Assembly (NCBI GenBank): GCA_900299305.1
Contig: OMJJ01000314.1
Coordinates: 1 to 42,054, forward strand
Origin: a bacterium
GTDB lineage: Bacteria > Armatimonadota > Chthonomonadetes > Chthonomonadales > Chthonomonadaceae
Direction: 5' to 3'
DNA length: 42,054 bases
The position numbers and the translations under genes were made by a program. The notes beneath the pieces are model-generated. The model worked only from the letters and a program-made list of their open reading frames with translations, was not told the DNA's origin and searched no databases. Shown here piece by piece: positions 33,369 through 40,898 of the stretch (its first letter is position 1; the number at the start of each line of letters is the position of its first letter).

Positions 33369-33923
33369 TTACCCATCTATTATCGCACCACCCAAAGGCT
33401 TATACTCACGCTGGGCTTTCTCTGCCGCTTTCACCGCCTCCTCACTCTCCTTTATCTCTTGTTGTAGGTCGAACGCACGGATAGAGAAGTACCCCGTGCT
33501 CTGCTTTACATTGATTAAAGAGAGGTAGACTTTTGTGTCTGGAGTCAGTGCATCGGGCTTGAGGGCGCTTCGTGTAGCCTCCATGTTACCCATCATCAAG
33601 GGGTTCATGCTTTTGGCACGCAGGGTATAGGTTATCAAGAAAAGTTGGTCGCCTATCGTAACCGTCTCTCCTTTGGTATACGCTCTTGCTCCCTCGGTAG
33701 GACTCACCATCCCCATCATTCCATAGATAAAATTGAGGTAGCCCCCTAGCCCTTGCGGATTGATAGGACTAAAACTATATCGCCGCCAGCCCTCTCCTAA
33801 ATCCTTGAGCATAAGGGTAGGCGGGTTCGTTTTCCCTTGCAGTAGCCGCATAAAGTCGGTGGTTTGGGCGAAACTCGGAACCGAAACTACCCACAGAGTA
33901 ACTATCAGCAGTAGGCGTTTCAT
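33369..33923 (-). CDS. secreted protein, paralogue of its upstream neighbour
   Basis: 184 residues with a signal peptide (LLLIVTLWVVSVPSFAQ). The body follows the same plan as the N-terminal half of the gene at 33920-34900: LLQGKTNPPTLMLKDLGEGWRRY versus IFSGKTHPLSYKLKDLTREWASM, and KGETVTIGDQLFLITYTLRAKSMNPLMMGN versus KGEVVAVGDTQYLITYALPAKRIDMAALMN. TPDTKVYLSLINV also matches TPDSLLTLTLVNV. It ends in a charged helix (EIKESEEAVKAAEKAQREYK). Its ATG overlaps the upstream stop (ATGA, 33920-33923). Family not recognised. Confidence 0.8.
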   Translation of the reverse strand: MKRLLLIVTLWVVSVPSFAQTTDFMRLLQGKTNPPTLMLKDLGEGWRRYSFSPINPQGLGGYLNFIYGMMGMVSPTEGARAYTKGETVTIGDQLFLITYTLRAKSMNPLMMGNMEATRSALKPDALTPDTKVYLSLINVKQSTGYFSIRAFDLQQEIKESEEAVKAAEKAQREYKPLGGAIIDG

Positions 33924-34900
33924 GGCTTTTTCCCTCCTTTGGGGGCGGTGTGCGCCTTTTTACGCGGCGGCTTTGGCTTGGGGGCAGGTTTCGGAGGCGG
34001 CGCACTGGTGAGTATCTTCATTTGAGACTGCTTTAGTAGCCTCTGAAAGTCCGCTTCGGGCAGAATTTTGGCGTGCCCATCTGCGAATACGGCGGCACGG
34101 GTTCCATCACTGCTTGTGCTAGGCTCGTACATCAGTATCGTTTCGGCGGGGCTGGCAATTTCCGCAAGGCTGTGATAAGAGAGAGAGGTGTTCGCGACAT
34201 AAGTCTGTTTTTTGTCCGTATCTGGAACAAAGAACAGGTCGTTGTTCTTTAGGTAGGGCATGAGGACACTGCGAAGTTTTTCCGGTGACTTCATGGGAGG
34301 CATTACCTCGTCGTAGTCTTGGCAGTACATCATCGCCGCCAAACCCAACTGCTTGAGGTTGCTCAGTGAGGTCACTTTTGCCTTTTTCTCGTCTTTGGGC
34401 GGGTGTATCTCTTCCTCGTTGCGCCTCAGCTCTTCGTCCATATCAAACGGGTGTATCTCGCTTAGGTTGGACATAGAGCCGACATTTACCAGCGTAAGCG
34501 TAAGCAGGGAATCCGGCGTTAATTTGATTGGCTTGAAGGCATCTGGGTCGGTGCGAGGGGTGTTCATTAGTGCCGCCATATCTATCCTTTTGGCGGGTAG
34601 TGCGTAGGTAATGAGGTACTGTGTGTCACCTACCGCAACAACCTCTCCTTTGGTGACGAATGTGCTACCTCCCGCAAACACCGCAGAGAGCATCTGGAGG
34701 TAGTCCGTCTTCGTTGCGGACTGCCCTACGCGCATACTCGCCCACTCACGGGTGAGGTCTTTGAGTTTGTAAGAGAGTGGATGGGTTTTGCCGGAGAAAA
34801 TTTCCGACATCGTTTCCGAAGAAGTTTTTGTACTCTGTGCGGTGCTAAGGACAGGGAGTCCCATTACCAGCAACAGGTACACGATTTTCAGTAGTCGCAT
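33920..34900 (-). CDS. secreted protein fusing a duplicated module to a pilin-like C-terminus
   Basis: 326 residues. The signal peptide is LLKIVYLLLVMGLPVLSTA. Residues 25 to about 160 form the module shared with the downstream paralogue. From about 178 the protein reads VTSLSNLKQLGLAAMMYCQDYDEVMPPMKSPEKLRSVLMPYLKN and later AAVFADGHAKILPEADF, which is the post-helix half of the prepilin-like (H-X9-DG) family. There is no prepilin cleavage motif or hydrophobic stalk. A Pro/Lys-rich tail (PPPKPAPKPKPPRKK) may bind the envelope. Export is by Sec instead of the pilus pathway. Confidence 0.82.
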   Translation of the reverse strand: MRLLKIVYLLLVMGLPVLSTAQSTKTSSETMSEIFSGKTHPLSYKLKDLTREWASMRVGQSATKTDYLQMLSAVFAGGSTFVTKGEVVAVGDTQYLITYALPAKRIDMAALMNTPRTDPDAFKPIKLTPDSLLTLTLVNVGSMSNLSEIHPFDMDEELRRNEEEIHPPKDEKKAKVTSLSNLKQLGLAAMMYCQDYDEVMPPMKSPEKLRSVLMPYLKNNDLFFVPDTDKKQTYVANTSLSYHSLAEIASPAETILMYEPSTSSDGTRAAVFADGHAKILPEADFQRLLKQSQMKILTSAPPPKPAPKPKPPRKKAHTAPKGGKKP

Positions 34901-34956
34901 AACTGAGTGTCCTTTCCGTAGGGGACAAGGCAGTGGTTAGCGGTGAGCAGATATGT

Positions 34957-35748
34957 CTACCCCTCGCTATGATACTCCGCAAGGGTTCGCTTTCCTACCT
35001 CCAGCACTTTCGAGTCGTCCCAACGCTCTAGGTAGGAGTATTTGGGGTGATGATGTTCTTTGTAGGGGTTGTTGTGTTTGGTATTGTAACAACAGATAAG
35101 TGTCCAGCGGGAGTGAGGGCTATAGTTCGCATCGGAACGGTGGAGGGTATTGGAGTGGAAGAAGCACGCCGTTCCCGGCTCCATCTCTACATAGACCAAA
35201 TCGAGTATCTTCATAGCCTCGTCCACTCGGCTCATATCTGCCCCTGTCTGGTCGGCAACCACACCATGTTCCATTCGCCCCAGTTTGTGTGAACCCCGTA
35301 GCACCTGCAAACAGCCATTCTCCTTGTTTGCCCTGTCTACGGCTATCATTACGCTCGCCATATCGGGGTAGAGGCAACCGTTGTTGTACCAGTATCCGTA
35401 GTCCTGATGCCACTCCCACGCGCCTCCTACAAACGGCTCTTTCATGGTCATTTTGTGGTGATAGTGGTACACCTCATCACCAAGTAACTGCTCCATACTA
35501 TCCACGATACGCCGACACCGCGAGACCGCGCTATAGATGTCGTCGCTAAGAGAGTTTTTCAGGGAGATGCGGGTGGTGTTTCCCTCTTTGTCATGCCTAT
35601 CCAGTGCTTGTTTGTCCAGTTCTGCGTCGGCATGAGCGATTTTTCCCATGACCTCCATCTCTTCCTCATTAAATAGTCCGGGAATAATAAGGTAGCCGTC
35701 CTCATGGAACTGTGCTACCTGCTCTTCTGTTAGTTGAAACTGCGCCAT
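34957..35748 (-). CDS. phytanoyl-CoA dioxygenase (PhyH) family protein
   Basis: 263 residues. This is a non-haem Fe(II)/2-oxoglutarate-dependent oxygenase. Iron ligands are His114 and Asp116 in WEWHQDYGYW, with distal His203 in FHSNTLHRSD. The 2-oxoglutarate-binding Arg is Arg214 in SRWTLICCY. The N-terminus QFHEDGYLIIPGLFNEEE is typical. Members hydroxylate small molecules (ectoine, CoA esters, natural products); the substrate here is unknown. Ribosome site AAAGGTAG precedes the ATG. Upstream lie paired TGTGACAC motifs and a structured, terminated RNA on the same strand, suggesting control. Confidence 0.9.
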   Translation of the reverse strand: MAQFQLTEEQVAQFHEDGYLIIPGLFNEEEMEVMGKIAHADAELDKQALDRHDKEGNTTRISLKNSLSDDIYSAVSRCRRIVDSMEQLLGDEVYHYHHKMTMKEPFVGGAWEWHQDYGYWYNNGCLYPDMASVMIAVDRANKENGCLQVLRGSHKLGRMEHGVVADQTGADMSRVDEAMKILDLVYVEMEPGTACFFHSNTLHRSDANYSPHSRWTLICCYNTKHNNPYKEHHHPKYSYLERWDDSKVLEVGKRTLAEYHSEG

Positions 35749-35770
35749 TGTCTTGTCTACCTTTCAAAAA

Positions 35771-35798
35771 TGTGACACTCTCTTAGTTATTGTGACAC
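35771..35798 (-). promoter_or_regulatory. paired TGTGACAC motifs upstream of PhyH gene
   Basis: TGTGACAC occurs at 35771-35778 and again at 35791-35798, exactly 20 bases apart (about two helical turns), within 50 bases of the PhyH start. TGTGA is the half-site of CRP/FNR-type regulators, though here the two are direct and not inverted. Likely an operator. Confidence 0.45.
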
Positions 35799-35890
35799 AT
35801 TTTTAGGGTGGGAAGTTCGGTAACGCCGTGGGGAAAAGAAGGAGGAAAAGGCTCTTGACAGGAGTGCCATAACGCCTGTAGACTCGAAGA

Positions 35891-36010
35891 GAAGCAAAAC
35901 AAAAAACTCAGGGAGGCTGTTCCGCCAACAGCCTCCCTGAACGTGTCCCCTTGGGTGGGTTCAGAATGCGCCCCCGTCACCACACCGCCGGTTCCACAGC
36001 CTCGATTTAG
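35891..36010 (-). ncRNA. candidate structured RNA or attenuator with terminator
   Basis: On the minus strand a perfect 14-bp stem (TCAGGGAGGCTGTT with AACAGCCTCCCTGA, 35940-35927 with 35921-35908) is followed by GTTTTTTGTTTTG, a textbook terminator. Just upstream lies a GC-rich stretch in an AT-rich gap. A second GAGGCTGT (36003-35996) can replace the terminator's left arm and pair with ACAGCCTC. It may be a small RNA, or a riboswitch-like leader of the PhyH gene 150 bases downstream. It does not match SRP, tmRNA, RNase P or 6S well enough to name. The rest of the 576-base gap shows no gene. Confidence 0.5.
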
Positions 36011-36324
36011 TGGAGTACTTATTTGCTAATTTTTTGTTGCAACACTTGAAAACGAACCCTCAAGAGAGATGTGACAGAGACCTCTGCAAAATTTTTAGAG
36101 CGTATACCCACTCTGCTACGTCTATCTATTACCGATTTCCCACCCTACAAGAGAAACAGGCTATCCGTAACCCCCTTCTCTCTGGTATCATGGAGAGGTA
36201 AAACTACACTATACAGCAGAACTGCTTTCAGGCGAACTTCCCCATTAACGGAGTTCGTCTCTTACTACGAACTATCGCCGCTCGCTAACCAACATTAGAG
36301 CGGCTCTTAAAAGGAGTCGAAACC

Positions 36325-37443
36325 ATGTCAAAGTTTGCGCTGACTGCGCTACTGGCTACCTCGTTTGGAGTGGGGCTAACCCTTCCTGTTATGGCGCAAC
36401 AGCCCGTGCCTACCAAGCCCAGCACCTCCGTTATCAAAGATGAACCCAACCCCGTAGTGGGTTCGGTGGGAGATACCAAAGTCCTTTGGGAGCAGGTAGT
36501 TGCCCGTATGATGGTAGATAACAAGGACGGATTTTTGGGTAGCATCTCCGCTATCATTGGTCAGGAGGCAGGGAAAGCCCTGTTCGGTAATCCTCCCAAA
36601 AACGAAGTTACCATCTCCCGCGCACTTGCCTTAAAAGCACTGCGCGAACAGCCAACCCAACAGGTTATCATCACCCTCAGTACCATGCTGGATGAAGAGG
36701 CGATGCGTCAGGAGATGCTCAAGCAGAACATCCACGTAGATGACAAGAGCGTGTCGGATTTTCTTGCGAAGGTACTGGGCTTTATGCGAAAACGAGGGCA
36801 GATTCCCGCCAACGTTACCGACGACCAGTTCCTACAACAACAGGGGCTAACCAAAGATTCCGCCATTAAGACCATGCGCCCCCGCGTGTTTGCCGGCGCA
36901 CTCTGGGAGAAAGATTTCGAGCAGACCACACTCGGACACCCCATCTCTCCCAGCGACTTTGTACAGGCGCGTCATATTCTGGTGATGTTTAAGCGACCCG
37001 CCCCCACTAAACCCGAAGACGTGAAGAAGGACGAGCAAGCCGTTCTTGAGAAAATCAAGAAAATCGCGGAAGAGATAAAGTCGGGTAAGAAGACCTTTGA
37101 AGCCGCCGCCAAAGAGTATGGCGAGGACGGAACCAAAGAGAAGGGCGGCGACTTGGGGGCGTTTGCGCGTAGCGCAATGGTTAAAGAGTTCGAGACCGTC
37201 GCCTTCTCTCTAAAGCCCGGTGTACTTAGCGACCCCGTAAAAACTCAGTTCGGGTATCACATTATGCGCGTAGACAAACTAGGCAAAGACCTTACCGCCG
37301 CAGAGCGTGACGAAGCACTAGAGCAGGTCAAGAACCGTGGGGTTCAGACCTATATTCCCAAGTTGCGCCAAAAAGCAAAGGTTGTCAACTTGCTTCAAGC
37401 CCTTGCCCCCACGGGCGGTGGTATCCCCGGCGGCGGTCAGTAG
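36325..37443 (+). CDS. secreted parvulin-type peptidyl-prolyl isomerase (PrsA/SurA-like)
   Basis: 372 residues. The signal peptide is LTALLATSFGVGLTLPVMAQ. The N-terminal chaperone region is helical and charged (VGSVGDTKVLWEQVVARMM to about 205). The parvulin domain follows: VQARHILVMFKRP, then KKTFEAAAKEYGEDGTKEKGGDLGAFARSAMVKEFETVAFSLKPGVLSDPVKTQFGYHIMRVDK. It helps fold exported proteins in the periplasm. A Gly-rich C-tail (GGGIPGGGQ) is odd. The start has AAAAGGAGT upstream. sucC follows after 22 bases. Confidence 0.9.
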   Translation: MSKFALTALLATSFGVGLTLPVMAQQPVPTKPSTSVIKDEPNPVVGSVGDTKVLWEQVVARMMVDNKDGFLGSISAIIGQEAGKALFGNPPKNEVTISRALALKALREQPTQQVIITLSTMLDEEAMRQEMLKQNIHVDDKSVSDFLAKVLGFMRKRGQIPANVTDDQFLQQQGLTKDSAIKTMRPRVFAGALWEKDFEQTTLGHPISPSDFVQARHILVMFKRPAPTKPEDVKKDEQAVLEKIKKIAEEIKSGKKTFEAAAKEYGEDGTKEKGGDLGAFARSAMVKEFETVAFSLKPGVLSDPVKTQFGYHIMRVDKLGKDLTAAERDEALEQVKNRGVQTYIPKLRQKAKVVNLLQALAPTGGGIPGGGQ

Positions 37444-37465
37444 TTGGTAAAGGAGACGAAGTAGA

Positions 37466-38617
37466 TTGAAGTTACACGAATACCAAGCGAAAGAGATACT
37501 CAAAAAGTATGGCGTAACCGTTCCCAAGAACACGGGTATCGCAACAACCCCCGCAGAGGTACGGGCGGCGGTAGAGGCGATAGGCGGACGCGGAGTAGTG
37601 AAGGCGCAAGTACATAGCGGTGGACGCGGTAAAGCGGGGGGCATCAAAGTAGCCAACTCTCCTGAAGAGGCAGAGCAGATTGGCTCTCAGATTCTGGGAA
37701 TGCTTCTCAAAACGCACCAAGTACCAGAGGGTATCACTGTACAGCAAGTACTTATCGAGGAGCCTATCTCCATCGCACAAGAGTACTACCTTAGCGTATT
37801 GCCAGACCGCAACTCTCAGCGCAATGTGTTTATCCTAAGCGCAAAGGGCGGTATGGACATTGAGGCGGTAGCAGAGGAAGACCCCGACGCGATTGTACGC
37901 CTCTCGGTAGACCCCCTCGTTGGGCTAAACGACTTTGAACTGCGCGAAGCCATCGCAAAAGCCAAACTCGACCCCGCCTACACCAACAAAATCGTGGTGT
38001 TTATGCGCCAACTCTATCGTGCTTATATGGAGTCGGATGGTGCGCTTGCCGAAATCAACCCGCTTGCGATTACCGCAGATGGGCGCGTGCTTGCGGCAGA
38101 CGCGAAGTTCCAGATAGACGATAGTGCGCTGTTCCGCCATGCAGAGTTAGAAGCCGCCGCCGAAGAGAGTTTTGAAGACCCCATCGAGGCGGAAGCACAT
38201 AAGCAAGACATCGCTTACGTGCGACTGGGCGGTAATGTGGGGCTGATGTGTAACGGTGCAGGTCTCACCATGAGTACCATCGACGAAGTGAAACGAGCCG
38301 GTGGCAACCCTGCCAACTTCCTCGACGTGGGCGGTGGCGCACAAGCCGAGCGCGTTAGCAAATGCCTCTCCCTCGTCCTCTCCGACCCCAATGTAAAAGG
38401 GGTGCTCATCAACATCTTCGGGGGGATAACGTGGTGCGATGAGGTGGCGAAAGGGGTTATCGCAGGAACTGAGACCCTCAATGTCAAGGTTCCTATTGTG
38501 GTGCGCCTCGCGGGTACTCGTGCGGCAGAAGGAGCCGCTCTCCTCGCACAGACAAACCTCATTCCCGCAACAACCATGCAGGAAGCCGCCGCCAAAATCG
38601 TGAGCCTCGTCGGTTAG
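37466..38617 (+). CDS. sucC: succinyl-CoA synthetase, beta subunit
   Basis: 383 residues, normal for SucC. It starts with TTG (AAAGGAGACG upstream). The ATP-grasp domain begins MKLHEYQAKEILKKYGV, with VVKAQVHSGGRGKAGGIKVA and DGALAEINPLAITADGRVLAADAKFQIDD. The CoA-ligase domain has GLTMSTIDEVKRAGGNPANFLDVGGGA and KGVLINIFGGITWCDEVAKGV. With SucD it makes succinate and ATP from succinyl-CoA in the citric-acid cycle. The alpha subunit gene, usually next door, is not in the window; a HEPN gene follows instead. Confidence 0.96.
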   Translation: MKLHEYQAKEILKKYGVTVPKNTGIATTPAEVRAAVEAIGGRGVVKAQVHSGGRGKAGGIKVANSPEEAEQIGSQILGMLLKTHQVPEGITVQQVLIEEPISIAQEYYLSVLPDRNSQRNVFILSAKGGMDIEAVAEEDPDAIVRLSVDPLVGLNDFELREAIAKAKLDPAYTNKIVVFMRQLYRAYMESDGALAEINPLAITADGRVLAADAKFQIDDSALFRHAELEAAAEESFEDPIEAEAHKQDIAYVRLGGNVGLMCNGAGLTMSTIDEVKRAGGNPANFLDVGGGAQAERVSKCLSLVLSDPNVKGVLINIFGGITWCDEVAKGVIAGTETLNVKVPIVVRLAGTRAAEGAALLAQTNLIPATTMQEAAAKIVSLVG

Positions 38618-38676
38618 TTCGCAGAGTAGCCCCTTTGTGCTATTACATAGGGGCTACTCTGAAACCATCCCATCCC

Positions 38677-39081
38677 ATGAACCGTACAGACCTTCAAAAC
38701 CTTGCGCTTATTCGGTTAGAAGAGGCGAAAACGCTACTAGACAATAAGCACTATTCTGGCGCATACTATCTTTGTGGGTATGCGGTGGAGTGTGCGCTAA
38801 AAGCCTGTATCGCCAAGCGAACACAACAGTACGACTTCCCCGATAAAGAGACAGTACAAAAGAGCTGGGTTCACGACCCCGAAAAGTTACTTATTGTCGC
38901 CGACCTCGATAAAAACATGAAGGTAGCGGGGGCGGAAACAAGGTCACAATGGGCAATCGTCGTGAAATGGAATGAGAGTACACGGTACACCACAAAAAGC
39001 CAACAAGAGGCACAAGAGATTTATGATGCTACAGCCGACGATACGACAGGAGTACTTGCATGGATAAAACAGTACTGGTAA
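38677..39081 (+). CDS. HEPN-domain protein
   Basis: 134 residues from the ATG at 38677, the first ATG that begins the domain (MNRTDLQNLALIRLEEAKTLLDNKHYSGAYYLCGYAVECALKACIAKR). That block is the HEPN core helix pair; later VHDPEKLLIVADL matches the helix after it. The usual catalytic Rx4-6H of RNase HEPNs is not clear, so it may be non-catalytic. The 3' end overlaps the next gene by 22 bases. HEPN proteins commonly act in toxin-antitoxin and defence pairs; here the partner is not a nucleotidyltransferase. No strong ribosome site is visible. Confidence 0.75.
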   Translation: MNRTDLQNLALIRLEEAKTLLDNKHYSGAYYLCGYAVECALKACIAKRTQQYDFPDKETVQKSWVHDPEKLLIVADLDKNMKVAGAETRSQWAIVVKWNESTRYTTKSQQEAQEIYDATADDTTGVLAWIKQYW

Positions 39082-39476
39082 TGTTTTCTCTGGCAGAGGG
39101 AAAACGCCTTGTGGAACTCCTTTTACAGAACCCCAAAATTGACCTACAGGCAGGGTTTTGGTACTATCAAGAGGATGTAGACAGGTGGTACTTGGTGTTA
39201 GCAACTCCTTTGGTAGACACTCAAGGGACAAGCAAGGCGTATGAACATATTATTAACGTAATGGATAGTATGATTCCACAACCCCAGTGGTTTGAGTTTA
39301 CAGAGTTATATGCGAAAAGCCCGAACGACCCCCTTGTCAAAGCGGTGCAGTCGTTGGGGGCGGTAGAGTTTGGTGAGCAAGGGCATTTCCTAAGAGGTAG
39401 ACGTGTAGGCGGTACTTATATCGACGAGGCTTATGTCTACTTCGTGGCAGAAGAGGCGTGTAGCGCGGTATCGTAA
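39060..39476 (+). CDS. unknown protein coupled to the HEPN gene
   Basis: 138 residues, soluble, no known motif that I recognise. It begins MDKTVLVMFSLAEGKRLVELLLQ and includes AGFWYYQEDVDRWYLVLATPLVD, and it ends with GGTYIDEAYVYFVAEEACSAVS. The alpha/beta pattern and aromatic Trp/Tyr residues suggest a folded domain. It overlaps the HEPN gene by 22 bases in another frame, so translation is coupled and a two-protein module is likely. Whether it neutralises or assists the HEPN protein is unknown. Confidence 0.68.
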   Translation: MDKTVLVMFSLAEGKRLVELLLQNPKIDLQAGFWYYQEDVDRWYLVLATPLVDTQGTSKAYEHIINVMDSMIPQPQWFEFTELYAKSPNDPLVKAVQSLGAVEFGEQGHFLRGRRVGGTYIDEAYVYFVAEEACSAVS

Positions 39477-39515
39477 TCCCGCAAAAAGAAGAAGTTCAAG
39501 GAGAGTTTGATAGTT

Positions 39516-39722
39516 ATGGGACGATGGGTGATTGAGGCGAAAGGGACACAACAGGTACTTTTTCACTACTGCGATATTGCCTCGTATCAAGATAATAGCG
39601 ACATACTACAGCAGGATTTGGGCGGTGGCTACGTGCGCTGTGAGCGTTGCGCCGAAAAGTTCTTACCCGCTTCCGAACCGGGGAATCCGCGCCTTCTGCT
39701 AAGGCTGAAACGAAACGAATAG
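39516..39722 (+). CDS. small protein with CxxC motif
   Basis: 68 residues from the ATG at 39516, chosen because AAGGAGAG lies about 10 nt upstream; a TTG 9 bases earlier would sit too close to it. The sequence has VLFHYCDIASYQDN and later GGYVRCERCAEKFLP, so one CxxC plus a possible HxxC could bind zinc. Arg/Lys-rich end. No family recognised. It lies between the HEPN pair and the GtrA gene with short gaps on both sides. Confidence 0.55.
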   Translation: MGRWVIEAKGTQQVLFHYCDIASYQDNSDILQQDLGGGYVRCERCAEKFLPASEPGNPRLLLRLKRNE

Positions 39723-39728
39723 ACTATT

Positions 39729-40190
39729 TTGACATCACTAGACACTCTTATCCCACATCCCACCCTACGCCAGTTCATCAAGTTCTGCGTTATCGGCTTC
39801 TCTAGCATGATTATCGACGTGGGGCTATGGAAACTACTGATGAACCGTTTTGGGTGGCACTGGATACCTGCCCAAACGCTCTCCTTTGCCTTCGCGGTAA
39901 CTAACGGCTTTATCTGGAACAGTTTCTGGACGTTTCGGGGGCTAGGTTCTGGTAAACGACACGAGCAGTATGCCCGCTTTGTAGGGTTAAACGTCATCGG
40001 CTACCTGCTGAATATCGGCATTATGAAGGGCATACTCATTGCGTTTACAGGGCATATAATCCACGATGGTAAGCACGAAGATATGCACCTCAATATCGCG
40101 AAGGGGGTCGCCATCCTCTGCGTAGCGTTCTGGAACTTCTTCTCTAACAAAAAGTGGACGTTTAACGCCCCTACCCCACAGGAGAACTAA
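39729..40190 (+). CDS. GtrA-like membrane protein
   Basis: 153 residues with four predicted transmembrane helices (FIKFCVIGFSSMIIDVGLWKLLM, IPAQTLSFAFAVTNGFIWNSFWTF, VGLNVIGYLLNIGIMKGILIAF, VAILCVAFWNFFSNKKWTF). The NxxWTF end and the 'Rxxx-FxxxG' start are GtrA/DPMS marks. Such proteins help flip or transfer polyprenyl-linked sugars in cell-surface polysaccharide synthesis. The start is TTG without a clear ribosome site. A later ATG would remove the first helix. Confidence 0.85.
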   Translation: MTSLDTLIPHPTLRQFIKFCVIGFSSMIIDVGLWKLLMNRFGWHWIPAQTLSFAFAVTNGFIWNSFWTFRGLGSGKRHEQYARFVGLNVIGYLLNIGIMKGILIAFTGHIIHDGKHEDMHLNIAKGVAILCVAFWNFFSNKKWTFNAPTPQEN

Positions 40191-40193
40191 GCC

Positions 40194-40541
40194 ATGCCCT
40201 CATTCGAGGTTATCTACGACGAAGAAGAGGATGTGCTAGAAGTCACCTTCGAGTCGTTTGACGAGTCATTTGCGCGTACTATCGCCCTCAACGACTGTAT
40301 TCTCCTCTACACCGACCTTAACTTTCAGCACAGCTGGGGCTTGAGCCTCTACGGGTACGGCACACTCCTCCAAGTAAACGAAACGGTGTTAGATGGGGTT
40401 CTCGTCCTCTCCGAACCCAATCGCCTCCACATTCTCCACCTTCTCTCACAACCCCCCGTGAGCCATTTTCTAGACCTACGAGACAGGGAAAACGGGGTCG
40501 CGGTTATCAAATCTCCTACCTTCGAGGCACTGATAGGCTAG
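40194..40541 (+). CDS. small protein with DUF2283-like N-terminus
   Basis: 115 residues. The N-terminus FEVIYDEEEDVLEVTFES resembles the 'YDxExDvLyIxf' motif of DUF2283 and related antitoxin-like proteins. The remainder (HSWGLSLYGYGTLLQ, VLVLSEPNRLHILHLLSQPPVSHFLDLRD) is not recognised. The ATG is 4 bases after the GtrA stop, with AGGAGAAC upstream. It may be a leftover component of a toxin-antitoxin-rich stretch; the next two genes are such a pair. Confidence 0.65.
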   Translation: MPSFEVIYDEEEDVLEVTFESFDESFARTIALNDCILLYTDLNFQHSWGLSLYGYGTLLQVNETVLDGVLVLSEPNRLHILHLLSQPPVSHFLDLRDRENGVAVIKSPTFEALIG

Positions 40542-40571
40542 GGGGTATAGGATACAAAGGAGAGTGTAGCC

Positions 40572-40898
40572 ATGACATTTGATATACAACCGATGAGACA
40601 GACTTATGAGGGAACATGGAGAGAGGTACAGCAGTATGCTCAGAAGATACCCCTCAATAGCCATGTGCATCTCGTTATAATCGCACCAGAGGAAGCCGCA
40701 GAAGAGGGTGAAGAATCTTTTGCGCCCTTAAAGCCCTATAACGTACAAGAGTTCCTCAACCCTAATCATTTCTACTTTACTGCCCCTCAAGAACAGTTCG
40801 ACCACGCACTGGACGAACTTGCCGCCATGAATGAAAACGTACCTATACTCTCCGATGGAGCATTTGACCGTGAGTTTCTCTACGAGGATAGTCTCTAA
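40572..40898 (+). CDS. putative antitoxin of a PIN toxin pair
   Basis: 108 residues. An N-terminal part (TYEGTWREVQQYAQKIPLNSHVHLVIIAPEE) resembles the first strand-helix of VapB-like antitoxins seen in cyanobacteria and allied phyla ('w.ei...a..l.g..v.l.vl'). An acidic linker follows, and a helix near the C-terminus. The stop and the PIN gene start overlap (TAATG at 40898), typical of antitoxin-toxin operons. AGGAGAG precedes the ATG. The identity rests mostly on position before the PIN gene. Confidence 0.65.
   Translation: MTFDIQPMRQTYEGTWREVQQYAQKIPLNSHVHLVIIAPEEAAEEGEESFAPLKPYNVQEFLNPNHFYFTAPQEQFDHALDELAAMNENVPILSDGAFDREFLYEDSL

Noticed and set aside
35891-36010. 6S RNA, SRP RNA, tmRNA or RNase P RNA
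   Set aside because: Length and conserved loops do not fit any of them well enough.
36010-36298. Short open frames in the gap before the PPIase gene
   Set aside because: No ribosome sites, overlapping frames and no recognisable sequence.
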